NCBI GenBank assembly: GCA_963709075.1
Contig: CAVPUY010000004.1
Span: 85,332-149,331, forward strand
Length of the DNA: 64,000 nt
Origin: Palsa-506 sp963709075
GTDB lineage: Bacteria; Actinomycetota; Actinomycetes; Streptosporangiales; Streptosporangiaceae
Direction: 5' to 3'
Under the pieces are notes generated by a model. It saw nothing but the letters and a program-made list of their open reading frames with translations, had not been told where the DNA came from and ran no database searches. Shown here piece by piece: positions 19,136 to 28,507 of this stretch. The position numbers and the translations under genes are program-made. The first letter of the stretch is position 1; each line of letters begins with the position of its first letter.

Positions 19136-19195
19136 AACCCGATGAATGTGGCAGCCAAAGGGTTCTGACCCGGTCGCTGTCACATTCATCGGGTT
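19136..19195. repeat. 60-nt AACCC...GGGTT inverted-repeat element
   Basis: A left arm starting AACCCGATGAATGTGGCAGC (19136-19155) and its reverse complement at 19176-19195 differ by one base, leaving a 20-nt loop; a long hairpin would form on either strand. The left 29 nt also form a unit with AACCC and GGGTT ends. It lies between the ends of two convergent genes, so a bidirectional terminator role is possible. Relatives lie at 31049, 43969 and 63927. Confidence 0.8.
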
Positions 19196-19259
19196 ACGCC
19201 GGAGGGCAACCGCGCTGCAGCAGCCCAGCCTGCCAGGCAGGCCGGTGCGCCGGTTGCCA

Positions 19260-20066
19260 TCAGCCGCCCTTTCCGTGCCGGCGCACGAACTCGAGGAACG
19301 TCTCGTTGAAGGCGGCGGGATGCTCCCAGAGGCAGGCATGGCCGCCGGGGGTGGTGGCCCACTCGGAGCCGGCTACGGCCTCGTGCAGCCGCCGGGACAG
19401 CGACACCGGGATCAGGATGTCCTGCTCGCCGGCCAAGACCAGGGTGGGCAGCGTGAGCTGGCTCAGCCGGCTGGTGGCGTCGTGGCCGGTGATCACCGCC
19501 AGCTGCGCCAGGTAGGCGTGCACCGGCTGGTCCAGATATCGCATGGCGGTCTCGAACTCCGCGGCCTCGGCGGCGCGCTCCTCGAAGAACGCCGTGGTGA
19601 AGGCCCACAGGCCGACATCGCGCATGATGAAAGGGACGCCGAGCACCGGCGCCATGTCCGCCCACATGCTGAACATCCGGGAGCAGAACGGCCCGGGGGC
19701 CGCGTAGGTACAGCCGAGCGTCACCGACCGCAGGTCAGCCGGGTAGGCCAGTGCGTACTCCTGGGCGATCATCCCGCCCATCGAGACGCCCATCAGGTGG
19801 AAGCCGGAGATGCCGAGCTCGTCGGCCAGCGCCTTCACGTCATCGGCCAGCATCCGGCTGGAGTACGGCCCGGCGGGCTTGGACGACGCGCCGATCCCCC
19901 GGTTGTCGAACCGCAGCACCCGGTACCCGGCAGCCAGCAGGTCGTCCATCTGCAGGATCCACGTCTCCAGGTCGTCGGCAAGGCCGTTGACCAGGACGAT
20001 CGTCTCCGCGCCGTCGCCTTCGAGCCGGTAGTTGATCTCGATGTCGTTAACTCTGGAGATCGGCAT
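19260..20066 (-). CDS. Alpha/beta-hydrolase fold enzyme
   Basis: 268 aa from ATG 20066. The nucleophile elbow is MGVSMGGMIAQ, the acid Asp is in LAGEQDILIPVS and the catalytic His in PGGHACLWEHP; an oxyanion-hole-like VNGLADDLETW is near the N-terminus. The overall pattern (FDNRGIGASSKPAG, MLADDVKALADELG) resembles 3-oxoadipate enol-lactonase and haloperoxidase-like hydrolases, but the substrate cannot be assigned. Cytoplasmic. A tandem repeat tract separates it from the upstream GntR gene. Confidence 0.9.
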   Translation of the reverse strand: MPISRVNDIEINYRLEGDGAETIVLVNGLADDLETWILQMDDLLAAGYRVLRFDNRGIGASSKPAGPYSSRMLADDVKALADELGISGFHLMGVSMGGMIAQEYALAYPADLRSVTLGCTYAAPGPFCSRMFSMWADMAPVLGVPFIMRDVGLWAFTTAFFEERAAEAAEFETAMRYLDQPVHAYLAQLAVITGHDATSRLSQLTLPTLVLAGEQDILIPVSLSRRLHEAVAGSEWATTPGGHACLWEHPAAFNETFLEFVRRHGKGG

Positions 20067-20128
20067 CAGGTATCCCTTGCGCTAGTTACTGCCGGGAGGT
20101 CCGGCATCCTGGCGCGGTCCGGCGTTCC

Positions 20129-20266
20129 TGATGCCGCAGGCCCGGCAGCCCTGATGCCGCAGGCCCGGCAGCCCTGATGCCGCAGGCCCGGCAGCCCTGA
20201 TGCCGCAGGCCCGGCAGCCCTGATGCCGCAGGCCCGGCAGCCCTGATGCCGCGGGCCCGGCATCCT
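20129..20266. repeat. Six-copy 23-bp tandem repeat
   Basis: Units starting TGATGCCGCAGGCCCGGCAG begin at 20129, 20152, 20175, 20198, 20221 and 20244; the last is slightly degenerate. There are no unique spacers. The 23-bp period is not a multiple of three, so all three leftward frames stay open through it and give GLPGLRHQGCRACGIRAA-like peptides, which I do not regard as genes. It lies 60 nt upstream of the hydrolase start, downstream of the GntR stop. Confidence 0.9.
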
Positions 20267-20290
20267 GGCTCTCGGCCCGGCATCCGTGGC

Positions 20291-21055
20291 TCACGGCGCG
20301 GCATTTCCCGATCTCAGCCGGATGCGGGCATGCAGCTCCGTGAGCAGCTTCTCGGTCAGCGAGAAATGCTCGGCGGCATGCCGCGCCGCCCGGTCCGGGC
20401 TGGCCGCGATGACCGCCTCGGCAAGAGCCGGGTGCTGCCGCAGAGCACGGTTGCGCACTTCTGGCGAGTAAGGCTCCGCGTCGAAGCCGAGGCTGACCTC
20501 CCGGCGGGTGCGCGCGCTCAGTTCCACCAGGTGCCGGTTATGGGTAGCCCCCGCGATCGCCTGGTGCAGGGCGTAGTCGGCGAGCTGGGCGTCCCGCCTG
20601 TTGCCCGCCTTGGCGTACGCGTCGACCGCCTTGCGGATCGCCACCACGTCGGCGTCGTCGCGCCGCTCGGCCGCAGTGCGCGCGATCAGCTGCTCGATGA
20701 ACAGGCGGAACTCGAGCAACTCGGAAAGCTCCTGCCAGGCGGGCACCAGCGTCCGGCGGATCATCTCGTCGGAATCCGGCCCCAGGTCGGCCGCGACGAA
20801 GGTGCCGCCACCGCGGCCGCGCCTGGTCCGCACGTAGCCGGCCGCCTGCAGCCGCTGGATGGCCTCCCGCACGGTCGTCCGGCTCACTTCCAGCAGGACG
20901 GCGAGTTCCCGCTCGGTCGGCAGCCGCTGGCCGGAGACGAACTCGCCGAGCGCGATCGCGGTCACGAAGCGCTCGGCGACGCGCTCGCCAGCGGTGCGCA
21001 CGGGCATCGGCGTCAGCAGCGCCCCGAAGGACGGGCCAACGGCAGGAGCGGTCAT
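20291..21055 (-). CDS. FadR/GntR-family regulator with FCD domain
   Basis: 254 aa. The N-terminal winged helix is visible as AERFVTAIALGEFVSGQRLP, TERELAVLLEVSRTTVREAI and LQAAGYVRTRRGRGGGTFV. The C-terminal all-helical FCD ligand domain has LLEFRLFIEQLIARTAAERR, DYALHQAIAGATHNRHLVEL and a final metal-type motif ERHAAEHFSLTE-like (RAARHAAEHFSLTEKLL). ATG at 21055 overlaps the stop of the upstream small gene (ATGA). FCD regulators usually sense carboxylates or amino acids; the regulated gene is not evident, but the adjacent hydrolase and the coupled gene are candidates. Confidence 0.92.
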   Translation of the reverse strand: MTAPAVGPSFGALLTPMPVRTAGERVAERFVTAIALGEFVSGQRLPTERELAVLLEVSRTTVREAIQRLQAAGYVRTRRGRGGGTFVAADLGPDSDEMIRRTLVPAWQELSELLEFRLFIEQLIARTAAERRDDADVVAIRKAVDAYAKAGNRRDAQLADYALHQAIAGATHNRHLVELSARTRREVSLGFDAEPYSPEVRNRALRQHPALAEAVIAASPDRAARHAAEHFSLTEKLLTELHARIRLRSGNAAP

Positions 21056-21534
21056 TGTTCCGCCTCTCTCTGGGGAAGGTCGCCGCCGGGCCGGGCAGCC
21101 GCGGCCAGGCCGCCGCCGGCCAAGAGCCCGGCGATCAGCCCGCCGGGGGCGAAGAACCCGGCGATCAGCCCGCCGGGGGCGAAGAACCCGGCGATGAACC
21201 TGGCGGTGAGCCTGGCCAGCGCCCGGGCGCCAGCCACGATGCCGGCGAGCTCCGCGGGCCCGCCGGACGCGCAATGGTCGGCGGCGGGATTGACCTGCGC
21301 CTCGAAGCCGGCCAGCGGTTGGCGGGCTAACGGGATGAAGCGCACCGGGCTGACCGCGCGATCGGCCGCCAGCGTCCGGTTACCCGTGCACTCTTCCTTG
21401 ATCACGCGGCGCGTTCCCTGCCGACGGTGCCCGGCTCGGCGACCAGCCGCCCCAAGGGCGGCGAAGGCTTCTTCGGCGCCCGCATCTACGGCCGCGTCCG
21501 CGGACTCCCAGCCGGCGGCCGTCGTGGTGCTCAT
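21052..21534 (-). CDS. Hypothetical protein coupled to the GntR regulator
   Basis: 160 aa from ATG 21534, preceded by AGGAGGG, and ending in an ATGA overlap with the GntR start; both facts support translation. Not recognised. The C-terminal half is hydrophobic and repetitive, with FIAGFFAPGGLIAGFFAPGG encoded by a 30-bp direct repeat near 21130-21200, and could insert in a membrane. The N-terminal half is Ala-rich and hydrophilic. The tail may be degraded by repeat expansion, so the true C-terminus is uncertain. Confidence 0.55.
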   Translation of the reverse strand: MSTTTAAGWESADAAVDAGAEEAFAALGAAGRRAGHRRQGTRRVIKEECTGNRTLAADRAVSPVRFIPLARQPLAGFEAQVNPAADHCASGGPAELAGIVAGARALARLTARFIAGFFAPGGLIAGFFAPGGLIAGLLAGGGLAAAARPGGDLPQREAEQ

Positions 21535-21554
21535 CGACGCCCTCCTGGGTCTAG

Positions 21555-21571
21555 GGTCTGAGCTTTAGACC
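21555..21571. promoter_or_regulatory. Candidate GntR operator
   Basis: GGTCTGAGCTTTAGACC has 5-bp perfect arms (GGTCT/AGACC) and lies 21 bases upstream of the first gene of the GntR pair. A perfect TTGACA on the leftward strand at 21595-21600 could be the -35 box. The position suits autoregulation by the FCD-GntR protein; binding is inferred only. Confidence 0.4.
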
Positions 21572-21650
21572 ATATTTGTGACCCTCAGGCGCAGTGTCAA
21601 GAGAGCTACCGGATAAAAACGATTGTGCCGGTAGAGAATACATCGGCCGG

Positions 21651-21674
21651 CTGCCCGCCGGAGCCGGCGGGCAG
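21651..21674. terminator. Hairpin downstream of the GCS2 gene's neighbour region
   Basis: CTGCCCGCCGG, AG, CCGGCGGGCAG: an 11-bp perfect stem with a two-base centre between the promoter region of the GntR pair and the stop of the carboxylate-amine ligase gene, 58 bases beyond that stop. No U-run follows. Flanking bases 21675-21720 hold a 16-bp GCAGGTCACCCATCCC direct repeat. Confidence 0.4.
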
Positions 21675-21731
21675 GTCACCCACCCCGCAGGTCACCCATC
21701 CCCGCAGGTCACCCATCCCCGCAGCGGCCGG

Positions 21732-23210
21732 CTAGCGCACTGGCCATTCGTGCACCGGCACGTTCGAGTGCATGTGCTCCAGGTAGCGGAGCGTCATCTG
21801 GCGCAGCGCCTCCGGCCGGGCCAGGCGGCCGGACTCCTCCAGCGCGTGCAGTGCCCCGGACTGCCAGGTCGCGCCGTTCCGGCCGGTCAGGCAACGCTGC
21901 TCGATGATGCCGAGCAGCCGTTCCGCCTGTCCGGTGTCCGCATGCCAGCGGCTCAGTCCCTCCCAGGCAAGCGGCAGCAGGCGGCGCAGGGTCAGCTCGG
22001 TCACCGGCACCTCGCCGAGGCCCGGCCAGTAGAGCCTGGCCTCGATGCCGTTCCGCGCTGCCTCCAGCAGGTTGTCATTGGCCGCGGCGAACGACATCTG
22101 GCTCCACACCGGCCGCTCCGCCTCGGCCAGCATCCGGACCAGGCCGTAGTAGAAGGCGGCATTGGCAACGGTGTCGGCGACCGTCGGTCCGGCCGGCAGC
22201 ACCCGGTTCTCCACCCGCAGGTGCGGCTGGCCGTCGACGGCCGCGTACACCGGGCGGTTCCACCGGTAGACCGTGCCGTTGTGCAGGGTCAGCTCGGCGA
22301 GCTGCGGCGCGCGGTCGCACGCAAGCACCGCGTCCGGATTCTCGTCGTCGCACAGCGGCAGCAGCGCAGGGAAATAGCGCAGGTTCTCTTCGAACAGGTC
22401 GAACACCGAGGTGATCCACCGCTCGCCGAACCAGACCCGGGGCCGCACGCCCTGCGCCTTGAGCTCTTCCGGCCGGGTGTCGGTGGCCTGCTCGAACAGG
22501 GTGATCCTGGTCTCCGACCACAGCTCGCGGCCGAACAGGAACGGCGAGTTCGCGCCGAGCGCGACCTGCACGCCGGCCAGCGCCTGGGCCGCGTTCCAGT
22601 AACTGCCGAAGGCCTCCGGGCTGACCTGCAGGTGCAGCTGGACACTCGTGCAGGCGGCCTCGGGCGCGATGGTGTCGATGAAGGTCTCCAGCCGCTCCAC
22701 GCCGTCGATCGCGATGTCCATCTCCTCGCCGCGGGCAGCGAAGATCTGCTCGTTCAGCAGCTTGTAGCGCGGGTTGGCCGAGATGGCCTGCTCGTCGACG
22801 TCGGTTTCCCGCAGGGTCGGCAGGATGCCGATCATGGCCAGCTTGGTGCCGGTCCGCGCGGCCTGCTGGTCGGCCTGGTTCAGGCTGCCCCGGATCTGGT
22901 CTTCCAGCCCGCCTACGGCGGTGCCTGCCAGCGTGCGCGGCGGCACGTTGATCTCCAGGTTGAACTGGCCGAGCTCGGTGGCCCAGGTCGGGTCGGCGAT
23001 CGCGCCGAGCACGTCGGCGTTCTTCATCGACGGCCAGCCGTCCTGGTCCACCAGGTTCAGCTCGATCTCGAGCCCTACCTGCTGCGGCTCGGTCTCGAAC
23101 CTGGACTCGCGGAGCATCCGCGCCAGCACGTCGAGGCAGAGCCTTACCTTCTCCCGGTAGGCACGCCGGTCAGCCTGACTGATGACGATCGCCGGGACAT
23201 CCCTGCCCAT
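21732..23210 (-). CDS. GCS2-family glutamate-cysteine ligase / carboxylate-amine ligase
   Basis: 492 aa from ATG 23210. It shows GLEIELNLVD (substrate/metal region), LGQFNLEINVPPR, SVQLHLQVSPEAFGSYWNAA, the ANSPFLFGRELWSETRITLF segment and HLRVENRVLPAGPTVADT, all typical of the ATP-dependent glutamate-cysteine ligase type 2 fold. Actinobacteria mostly lack glutathione, and such proteins serve ergothioneine synthesis (EgtA) or other gamma-glutamyl ligations; no egtB-E genes are adjacent, so the product is unresolved. Intact, single frame. Confidence 0.88.
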   Translation of the reverse strand: MGRDVPAIVISQADRRAYREKVRLCLDVLARMLRESRFETEPQQVGLEIELNLVDQDGWPSMKNADVLGAIADPTWATELGQFNLEINVPPRTLAGTAVGGLEDQIRGSLNQADQQAARTGTKLAMIGILPTLRETDVDEQAISANPRYKLLNEQIFAARGEEMDIAIDGVERLETFIDTIAPEAACTSVQLHLQVSPEAFGSYWNAAQALAGVQVALGANSPFLFGRELWSETRITLFEQATDTRPEELKAQGVRPRVWFGERWITSVFDLFEENLRYFPALLPLCDDENPDAVLACDRAPQLAELTLHNGTVYRWNRPVYAAVDGQPHLRVENRVLPAGPTVADTVANAAFYYGLVRMLAEAERPVWSQMSFAAANDNLLEAARNGIEARLYWPGLGEVPVTELTLRRLLPLAWEGLSRWHADTGQAERLLGIIEQRCLTGRNGATWQSGALHALEESGRLARPEALRQMTLRYLEHMHSNVPVHEWPVR

Positions 23211-23341
23211 CGGAGCCTCCCCATGGCGTCAATGGGCGGACGGCTACGCCCCTAGCCTGGCACGATCGCCGCCCGGTGGCCAGGAATCCCGGTCCCGGGC
23301 GGCATGCGCGTCCCGGCGCCGGCTCGCTCGGCGCCCGCTGC

Positions 23342-23893
23342 TCAGTGACAGTGCGTGGTGAGGTAGGTGACGAGGCTGATGAACGCCTGGCCGGTCTTGC
23401 CGTGCGTGGTGATGGCCGTCATCTGCTTCTCGAGCTGGCTCACCGAGTCGGCCGAGAATGCCCCGGCGCCGAGCGCGTCGTAGCCGGAAGCGATGATCTT
23501 GAGCTCGGGCGCGGCCTGGGCCGGCGCCTCGCCGGCCAGCCCGTTGAAGTACCCGGCGGCCGCCTTGAAGAACTGGCTGCCGTGCGCCAGGAAGAAGGCC
23601 TTGTTCCGGTCCGCTGCCGGGATCTTGGGCATGCTGTGCCCCAGGTTGCTGAAGTCAGCACAGAAGTGGCCGGTCAGCTTGGGCGCGGGGAAGCCGGCCA
23701 CGCCAGCCGCGCTGCCGCCGGCCGAACCGCCGCCGGCCGAACCGCCGCCGGACGACGCGGCGGCGGTGCTCGCGGCGCCCGCGGCGGCGGCGCCGAGCGA
23801 GCCGCCGCCGCAGCCGCCGAGGACGAGGCAGGCGCTCGCGGCAGCAGCAGCAGCGATCCCGGCGGCCCGGGTAGTAGATCTGATGGCGAACAT
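23342..23893 (-). CDS. Secreted lipoprotein, unknown function
   Basis: 183 aa from ATG 23893. A signal peptide (TTRAAGIAAAAAASACLVLG) ends in the lipobox LGGC, followed by a Gly/Ser/Ala linker (about residues 30-65) and a compact helical domain with two cysteines, one in GHFCADFSNLG and one at the C-terminal THCH. The domain pattern is unfamiliar to me. It lies downstream of the reductase operon terminator, in the same direction, with its own AGGAAAGG ribosome site. Confidence 0.75.
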   Translation of the reverse strand: MFAIRSTTRAAGIAAAAAASACLVLGGCGGGSLGAAAAGAASTAAASSGGGSAGGGSAGGSAAGVAGFPAPKLTGHFCADFSNLGHSMPKIPAADRNKAFFLAHGSQFFKAAAGYFNGLAGEAPAQAAPELKIIASGYDALGAGAFSADSVSQLEKQMTAITTHGKTGQAFISLVTYLTTHCH

Positions 23894-24017
23894 GTCATGC
23901 CTTTCCTGGTGGCCGTGTCTGACCGGGGGCCGCTGCCTGCGGCAGCGCGGCCAGGCACCGATCGTGGGCTGGCCGCGTTGCAACGGCGTTACAGCCCGGT
24001 TGCGGCAGGTGCCAGGA

Positions 24018-24088
24018 AAAAGGCAAACGAAATAAGCCTTTTAACGGGAGGTCGTCGCGGACTGCAGTAAGCGAGGACCTCCCGTTAA
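24018..24088 (-). terminator. Double hairpin terminator after the reductase gene
   Basis: Read leftward, the stop codon of the reductase gene is inside TTAACGGGAGGTC, which pairs with GACCTCCCGTTAA (13-bp perfect arms at 24076-24088 and 24041-24053, 22-nt loop). It is followed directly by AAAAGGC / GCCTTTT with an 11-nt loop and a run of T. The second hairpin with its T-tract is a classical intrinsic terminator, unusual for so GC-rich a genome. Confidence 0.8.
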
Positions 24089-25098
24089 TAATCGGTGCTT
24101 GCCTCCCGGCCGGGCGCCGGGGCCGACCAGTCGAGCAGCGGGCCGTCCGGCACGATCCTGGACGGGTTGAGGTGCGGGTGCGTCATGAAGTAGTGCCGCT
24201 TGATGTGGTCGAACCTGGTCGTCTCGGTGAAAGCCGGCATCGAGTAAAGGTCGCGGGCGTAGCCCCACAGGTTCGGGTAGTCGGACAGCCTGCGCAGGTT
24301 CGTCTTGAAGTGCGAGTAGTAGACGGCGTCGAAGCGGGCCAGGGTCACCCAGAGCCGGACGTCCGCCTCGGTGATGGCATCGCCGAGCAGGTACCGGCGG
24401 CAGGCCAGCCGCTGCTCGAGGTCGTCGAGGGTGGCGAAGACGCGGGTGACCGCCTGGTGGTAGTGGTCCTGCGAGCGGGCGAAGCCGGACCGGTAGACGC
24501 CGTTGTTGACATTCTCGTAGACGACCTCGTTGACGGCGTCGATCTCGGCCCGGCGGGCGGCCGGGTACAGGTCCGGCGCGCCGCCGGCGATCCAGCCGCC
24601 GAACGCCGTGCTCAGGTCGATCGTGATGTCAGGGAAGTTGTTGCTGACGATGCGGCCGGTGACCCGGTCCCAGAGCACCGGCACGGAGATATGGCCCTGG
24701 TAGCCGGGCTCGGTCGCGTCGTAAGCCTCGCGCAGCAGGGCGAACCCGTTGACCGGGTCGAGCGAGTGGCCGTCGCCCTCGCGGAACGCCCAGCCGCGGC
24801 CGTCCCTGACCGGGTCGACCGCCGACAGCGAGATGACATCCTCCAGCCCGAGCAGCTTGCGGACGATCGCCGTCCGGTGCGCCCACGGGCAGGCCCAGGA
24901 GATGTACAGGTGGTACCGGCCCGGCTCGGCCGGGTATCCGGTCGAGCCGTCGGCGGTGATCCGGCCGCGGAACGGGTACGGAGCCCGGACGAACTCGGCC
25001 GCCTGCTTCCTGCCCGGCGTGCTGAAGTCGCCGTAGTCGCCGTACGCGGCGAAGTCGACCGGGCTCGCGCCGGCGGCCTGCTGCTCGGTTGCGGTCAT
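24085..25098 (-). CDS. Xi-class glutathione transferase / glutathionyl-hydroquinone reductase-like enzyme
   Basis: 337 aa from ATG 25098. The catalytic cysteine motif is ISWACPWAHRTAIVRKLLGL, the thioredoxin-fold end is GYQGHISVPVLWDR with IVSNNFPDITIDLS, and the helical domain has ITEADVRLWVTLARFD, YYSHFKTNLRRL and DHIKRHYFMTHPHLNPSRIV, matching the YqjG/Ecm4 family. These enzymes reduce glutathionyl-hydroquinones; in an actinobacterium the thiol partner may be mycothiol instead. The start overlaps the SARP regulator stop by four bases, implying coupled expression. Confidence 0.92.
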   Translation of the reverse strand: MTATEQQAAGASPVDFAAYGDYGDFSTPGRKQAAEFVRAPYPFRGRITADGSTGYPAEPGRYHLYISWACPWAHRTAIVRKLLGLEDVISLSAVDPVRDGRGWAFREGDGHSLDPVNGFALLREAYDATEPGYQGHISVPVLWDRVTGRIVSNNFPDITIDLSTAFGGWIAGGAPDLYPAARRAEIDAVNEVVYENVNNGVYRSGFARSQDHYHQAVTRVFATLDDLEQRLACRRYLLGDAITEADVRLWVTLARFDAVYYSHFKTNLRRLSDYPNLWGYARDLYSMPAFTETTRFDHIKRHYFMTHPHLNPSRIVPDGPLLDWSAPAPGREASTDY

Positions 25099-28000
25099 CG
25101 CTCCTCCTCGGCCGCGCCTGGAAGGTCCGCCTGGTCGCCCTGCTGGGCCAGCGTCACGGCCTGTTCTACTGGCATAGCCTGGCCGGCCGCCTGCGCCAGG
25201 GCGAATCGCTGCGGGCCGAGCGCGGCCGCCGTTGCCGCGACCGCCTCGTTGAACCTGGCCAGTTCCGGGCCGGGAATGGGCGAGCCGATTGCCGCGCGCA
25301 GCGCCTGGGCGGCGCTGAACAGCACAGCGGCCCGCTCGGCTTTCCCCTCGGCCGCGTCAACCCCGGCGATCTCGGTCAGGCTCTCCGCGATGGACCGGCG
25401 CTCGCCGACGGCCTCGGCAAGCTCCAGGCTGCGCCGGTGGAATGCCCGGGCGGCAGCGAACTCCTTGCGCGCCAGCGCCGCCAGGCCGAGGTTGGTCAGC
25501 GCGACCGACGACAGCCGCCGGTCGCCGACCTGCCCGGCCAGCTCAAGCGCGTCGGCGTGCAACGCCGCGGCGCGGTCGAAGTCGCCCGCGTTGTGCGCGA
25601 CCATGCCGAGGTTGGTCAGCGCGCCGCCGATCAGCTTCCGGTCGCCGAGTTTCCTTGCGTTCCCCAGGTGCTCATCGAAGCGCGCCGAAGCCAGCGGGAA
25701 ATCACCCTGGTCGAGCGCCACCACGCCGAGGTTGCCGAGGATCAGGGTGGCCATCCGCAGGTCGCCGACCTCGCCGAAGCGGGCCATGCTCTCCGTGTAG
25801 TACGCGGTGGCCCTGGCCAGGTCGCCGCCGTGCAGCGCCAGGCGGCCGAGGCCGCTCAGCGACCTGGCCATCTGCTGCACCTCGCCGACGCCGGCCGCCA
25901 GCTCAAGCGCCTCGGTGTACATGGCCCTGGCCGCCGGGTAATCGCCGCGGATGTGCGCGCCGGCGCCGAGGTCGCCCAGGCAGCTGGCGACCCGCGCGTC
26001 GTCGCCGAGCACGCGCCAGATGGCCAGGCTCTCCTGCTGGCAGGCGCGCTGCGCGGCGAAGTCGGCGTGCACGGCGGCCAGCTGCCCGGCGCCGTCAAGC
26101 GCGATCGCCCGCAGCCGCAGGCCAGCGGCCGGCCCGGCCGCCGCCAGCGCGGCATCGAGCCAGCGCCTGCCGAGGCCGATGTGGCCGCGTACCACCCAGA
26201 ACGGGGCCAGCAGCCCGGCCAGCTGCAGCGCCGACTCGGCGAGTTCCGGCAGGCCGGCCGCCATGCTCCATTCCAGGCCGGCCCGGAAGTTGTCGAGATC
26301 GGCCTCCAGCAGGTCGAGCCAGGCACCCTGGTCTGGCCCCTCCAGGCCCGCCTCGGCGGCGAACCCGAGCAGCCAGCTCAGGTGCCGGCCGCTGAGCTCA
26401 GCGGATTCGCCGGCCTGCCGCAGCTGCTGCCGCGCGTACTGGTGGATGGACTCGAGCATCCCGTAGCGCATGCTGCCGAGCCGCTCGTCCACGGTCAGCA
26501 GCGACCGGTCGACCAGCGCGGTGACGGTCTGGAACACCAGGTCCGGGGTCAGCGCGCCGCCCGGGCAGACCGCCTCGGCCGCCTCCAGGGTGCAGCCGCC
26601 GGCGAAGACGGCCAGCCTGCGCAGGCAGATCTGCTCGGCCTCGCTGAGCAGGTCATGACTCCATTCGATGGCCGCGCGCAGGGTCCGGTGCCTGGGCAGC
26701 CCGCCCCGGCTTGGCGCCGGCCAGCAGCCGGAACCGGTCGTCCAGCCGGGCCGCGAGCTGCCCGGCGGTCAGCGCGTTGACCCGGGCGGCGGCCAGCTCG
26801 ATCGCCAGCGGGATGCCGTCCAGGCGGCGGCAGACCTCGCTGACCGCCGCGACGTTGCCGGCGGTCAGCCCGAAGCCCGGCCTGGCCAGCCCGGCCCGGT
26901 CGCAGAACAGCCGCACCGACTCGGCCGCGGCGGCGACGCCGGGATCGGCGGCGTCCGGCGGCGGCAACACGAGCGGCGGTACCGGCCAGGTCGCCTCCCC
27001 GGCGAGGCCGAGCCTGCTCTGGCTGGTCGCCAGGATCCGCAGCTCCGGGCAGCCCCGGAGCAGCCCGCTCGCCAGCTCGGCGACCGCGTCGACGAGATGT
27101 TCGCAGTTGTCGATGATGAGCAGGAGGTCGCGTCCGGCCAGGGCGGCGGTGATGCTGTCGAGGTACGGCCGGCCCGGCTCCTCCCTGATCGACAGCGTGG
27201 TCGCCACCGCCGCCTCGACGAGGTCCGGCCTGGTGATCTGGGCGAGCTCGACCAGCCAGACCCCGGCGGGATGCCGGGACGACGCCTGCGCTCCGGCCCG
27301 CAGCGCCAGCCTGGTCTTACCGGAGCCGCCCGGCCCGGTCAGCGTGAGCAGCCTGGACAGGCCAAGCAGGTCCCTGATCGTGGCCAGCTCGGCTTCCCGG
27401 CCGACGAACGAGGTGGTCTCGGCAGGCAGGCCGGGGGCCGGGGCTGGCGCGGGCGGCACCGGCGCAACGTGCTGGATGCGGCGTTCAGCAACACCTGGCT
27501 GGCTCGCCACTTCCGTCAGGTCCGGCCTGCCCGGGGCCGGCCCAGCCTGGGCCGGCTGCCAGTCGAGGTCAGGCAGCTGGCGGAGTATCGCCTCGTGCAG
27601 CCGGTGCAGCCGGGGATTGGGATCGATGCCGAGCTCATCGGCCAGCCGCGTCCGCAGCTCACGATAGGCACGCAACGCGTCCGCCTGGCGGCCGCACCGG
27701 TAGCAGGTGAGCATCAGCTGGCCGCACAGCCGCTCGCGCAGCGGATAGGCGGCGGCGAGTCCGTCGAGCTCGCTGGTCAGGCTGGCATGGCGGCCGCAGG
27801 CAAGGTCGGCTTCCACCCGGTCCTCGATCGCGGCCAGCCGGGCTTCTTCCAGCCGTGCCACGTCCGCCTGGGCAAAGGCGAAGTCGGCGACGTCACAGAG
27901 CGCCGGGCCGCGCCACAGCGCGAGCGCCGTCCTCAGCCCGGCGGCCGCGGCCTCGGCCTCGCCGTCGTCGAGGTCCCGGCGCGCGGCGCTGGCCAGCTGC

Positions 28001-28305
28001 TCGAACCGGCTTGCGTCCAGCTGGCCGGCTTCCAGCCGGAGCCGGTAACCGGGCGGCTGGGTGACCAGCGCGGTCGCGGCAGGTCCGAGCGCGCGGCGCA
28101 GCCTGGAGATGTAGACACGCAGCGTGGCCATGCTGTGCGGCGGCGGCTCGCCTGCCCACAGGTCATCGGCGAGCCGGTCGGCCGACACCACCTGGCCAGC
28201 CGCAAGCAGCAGCCGGGCCAGCAGTGTCCGCTCCCGGAGCCCGCCCAGGTCCACCGTCAGCCCGCCGCTCTCGGCCTCGACCGACCCGAGGATGCGGAAC
28301 TCCAC
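25095..28305 (-). CDS. SARP/AfsR-type transcriptional regulator (BTAD, NB-ARC, TPR) with an apparent frameshift
   Basis: Domains in order: N-terminal OmpR-like DNA-binding fold (MEFRILGSVEAESGGLTVDL, ATLRVYISRLRRALG), BTAD (to about residue 250), NB-ARC ATPase with Walker A TGPGGSGKTRLA and Walker B DLLLIIDNCEHLVDAV, and a C-terminal set of TPR repeats (ALTNLGMVAHNAGDFDRAAA, SSVALTNLGLAALARKEF). The frame shifts near 26705, in a GGGGCGGG run, where RFRLLAGAKPG should continue LPRHRTLRAAIEWS; one extra base explains it. Such proteins are ATP-dependent activators, often of secondary metabolism. It is translationally coupled to the reductase gene, which it may control. Confidence 0.87.
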
Positions 28306-28507
28306 GGCCCTACCGTCTCATCTGGTGGCCGGTAACCCATCGTAAACAGGCATTTCGTCGTGCGCACGGCCCGGCGAGCAGGCCAAGGCCGCCGGGGCCA
28401 GAGGCTGGCTGCCGCTGGCGCCGGCTCCGCGCTATCCCGGGGCGGATACGGTGGATCCCGGGCCCCGCGCCCGGCCCGCGGGGTGACTGACCGGGCGGAG
28501 GCAGCCA

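Noticed and set aside
20066..20304. Three overlapping leftward genes of 65-72 codons
   Set aside because: They arise only because the 23-bp repeat lacks stops in every frame; the protein text is a repeat, with no start context.
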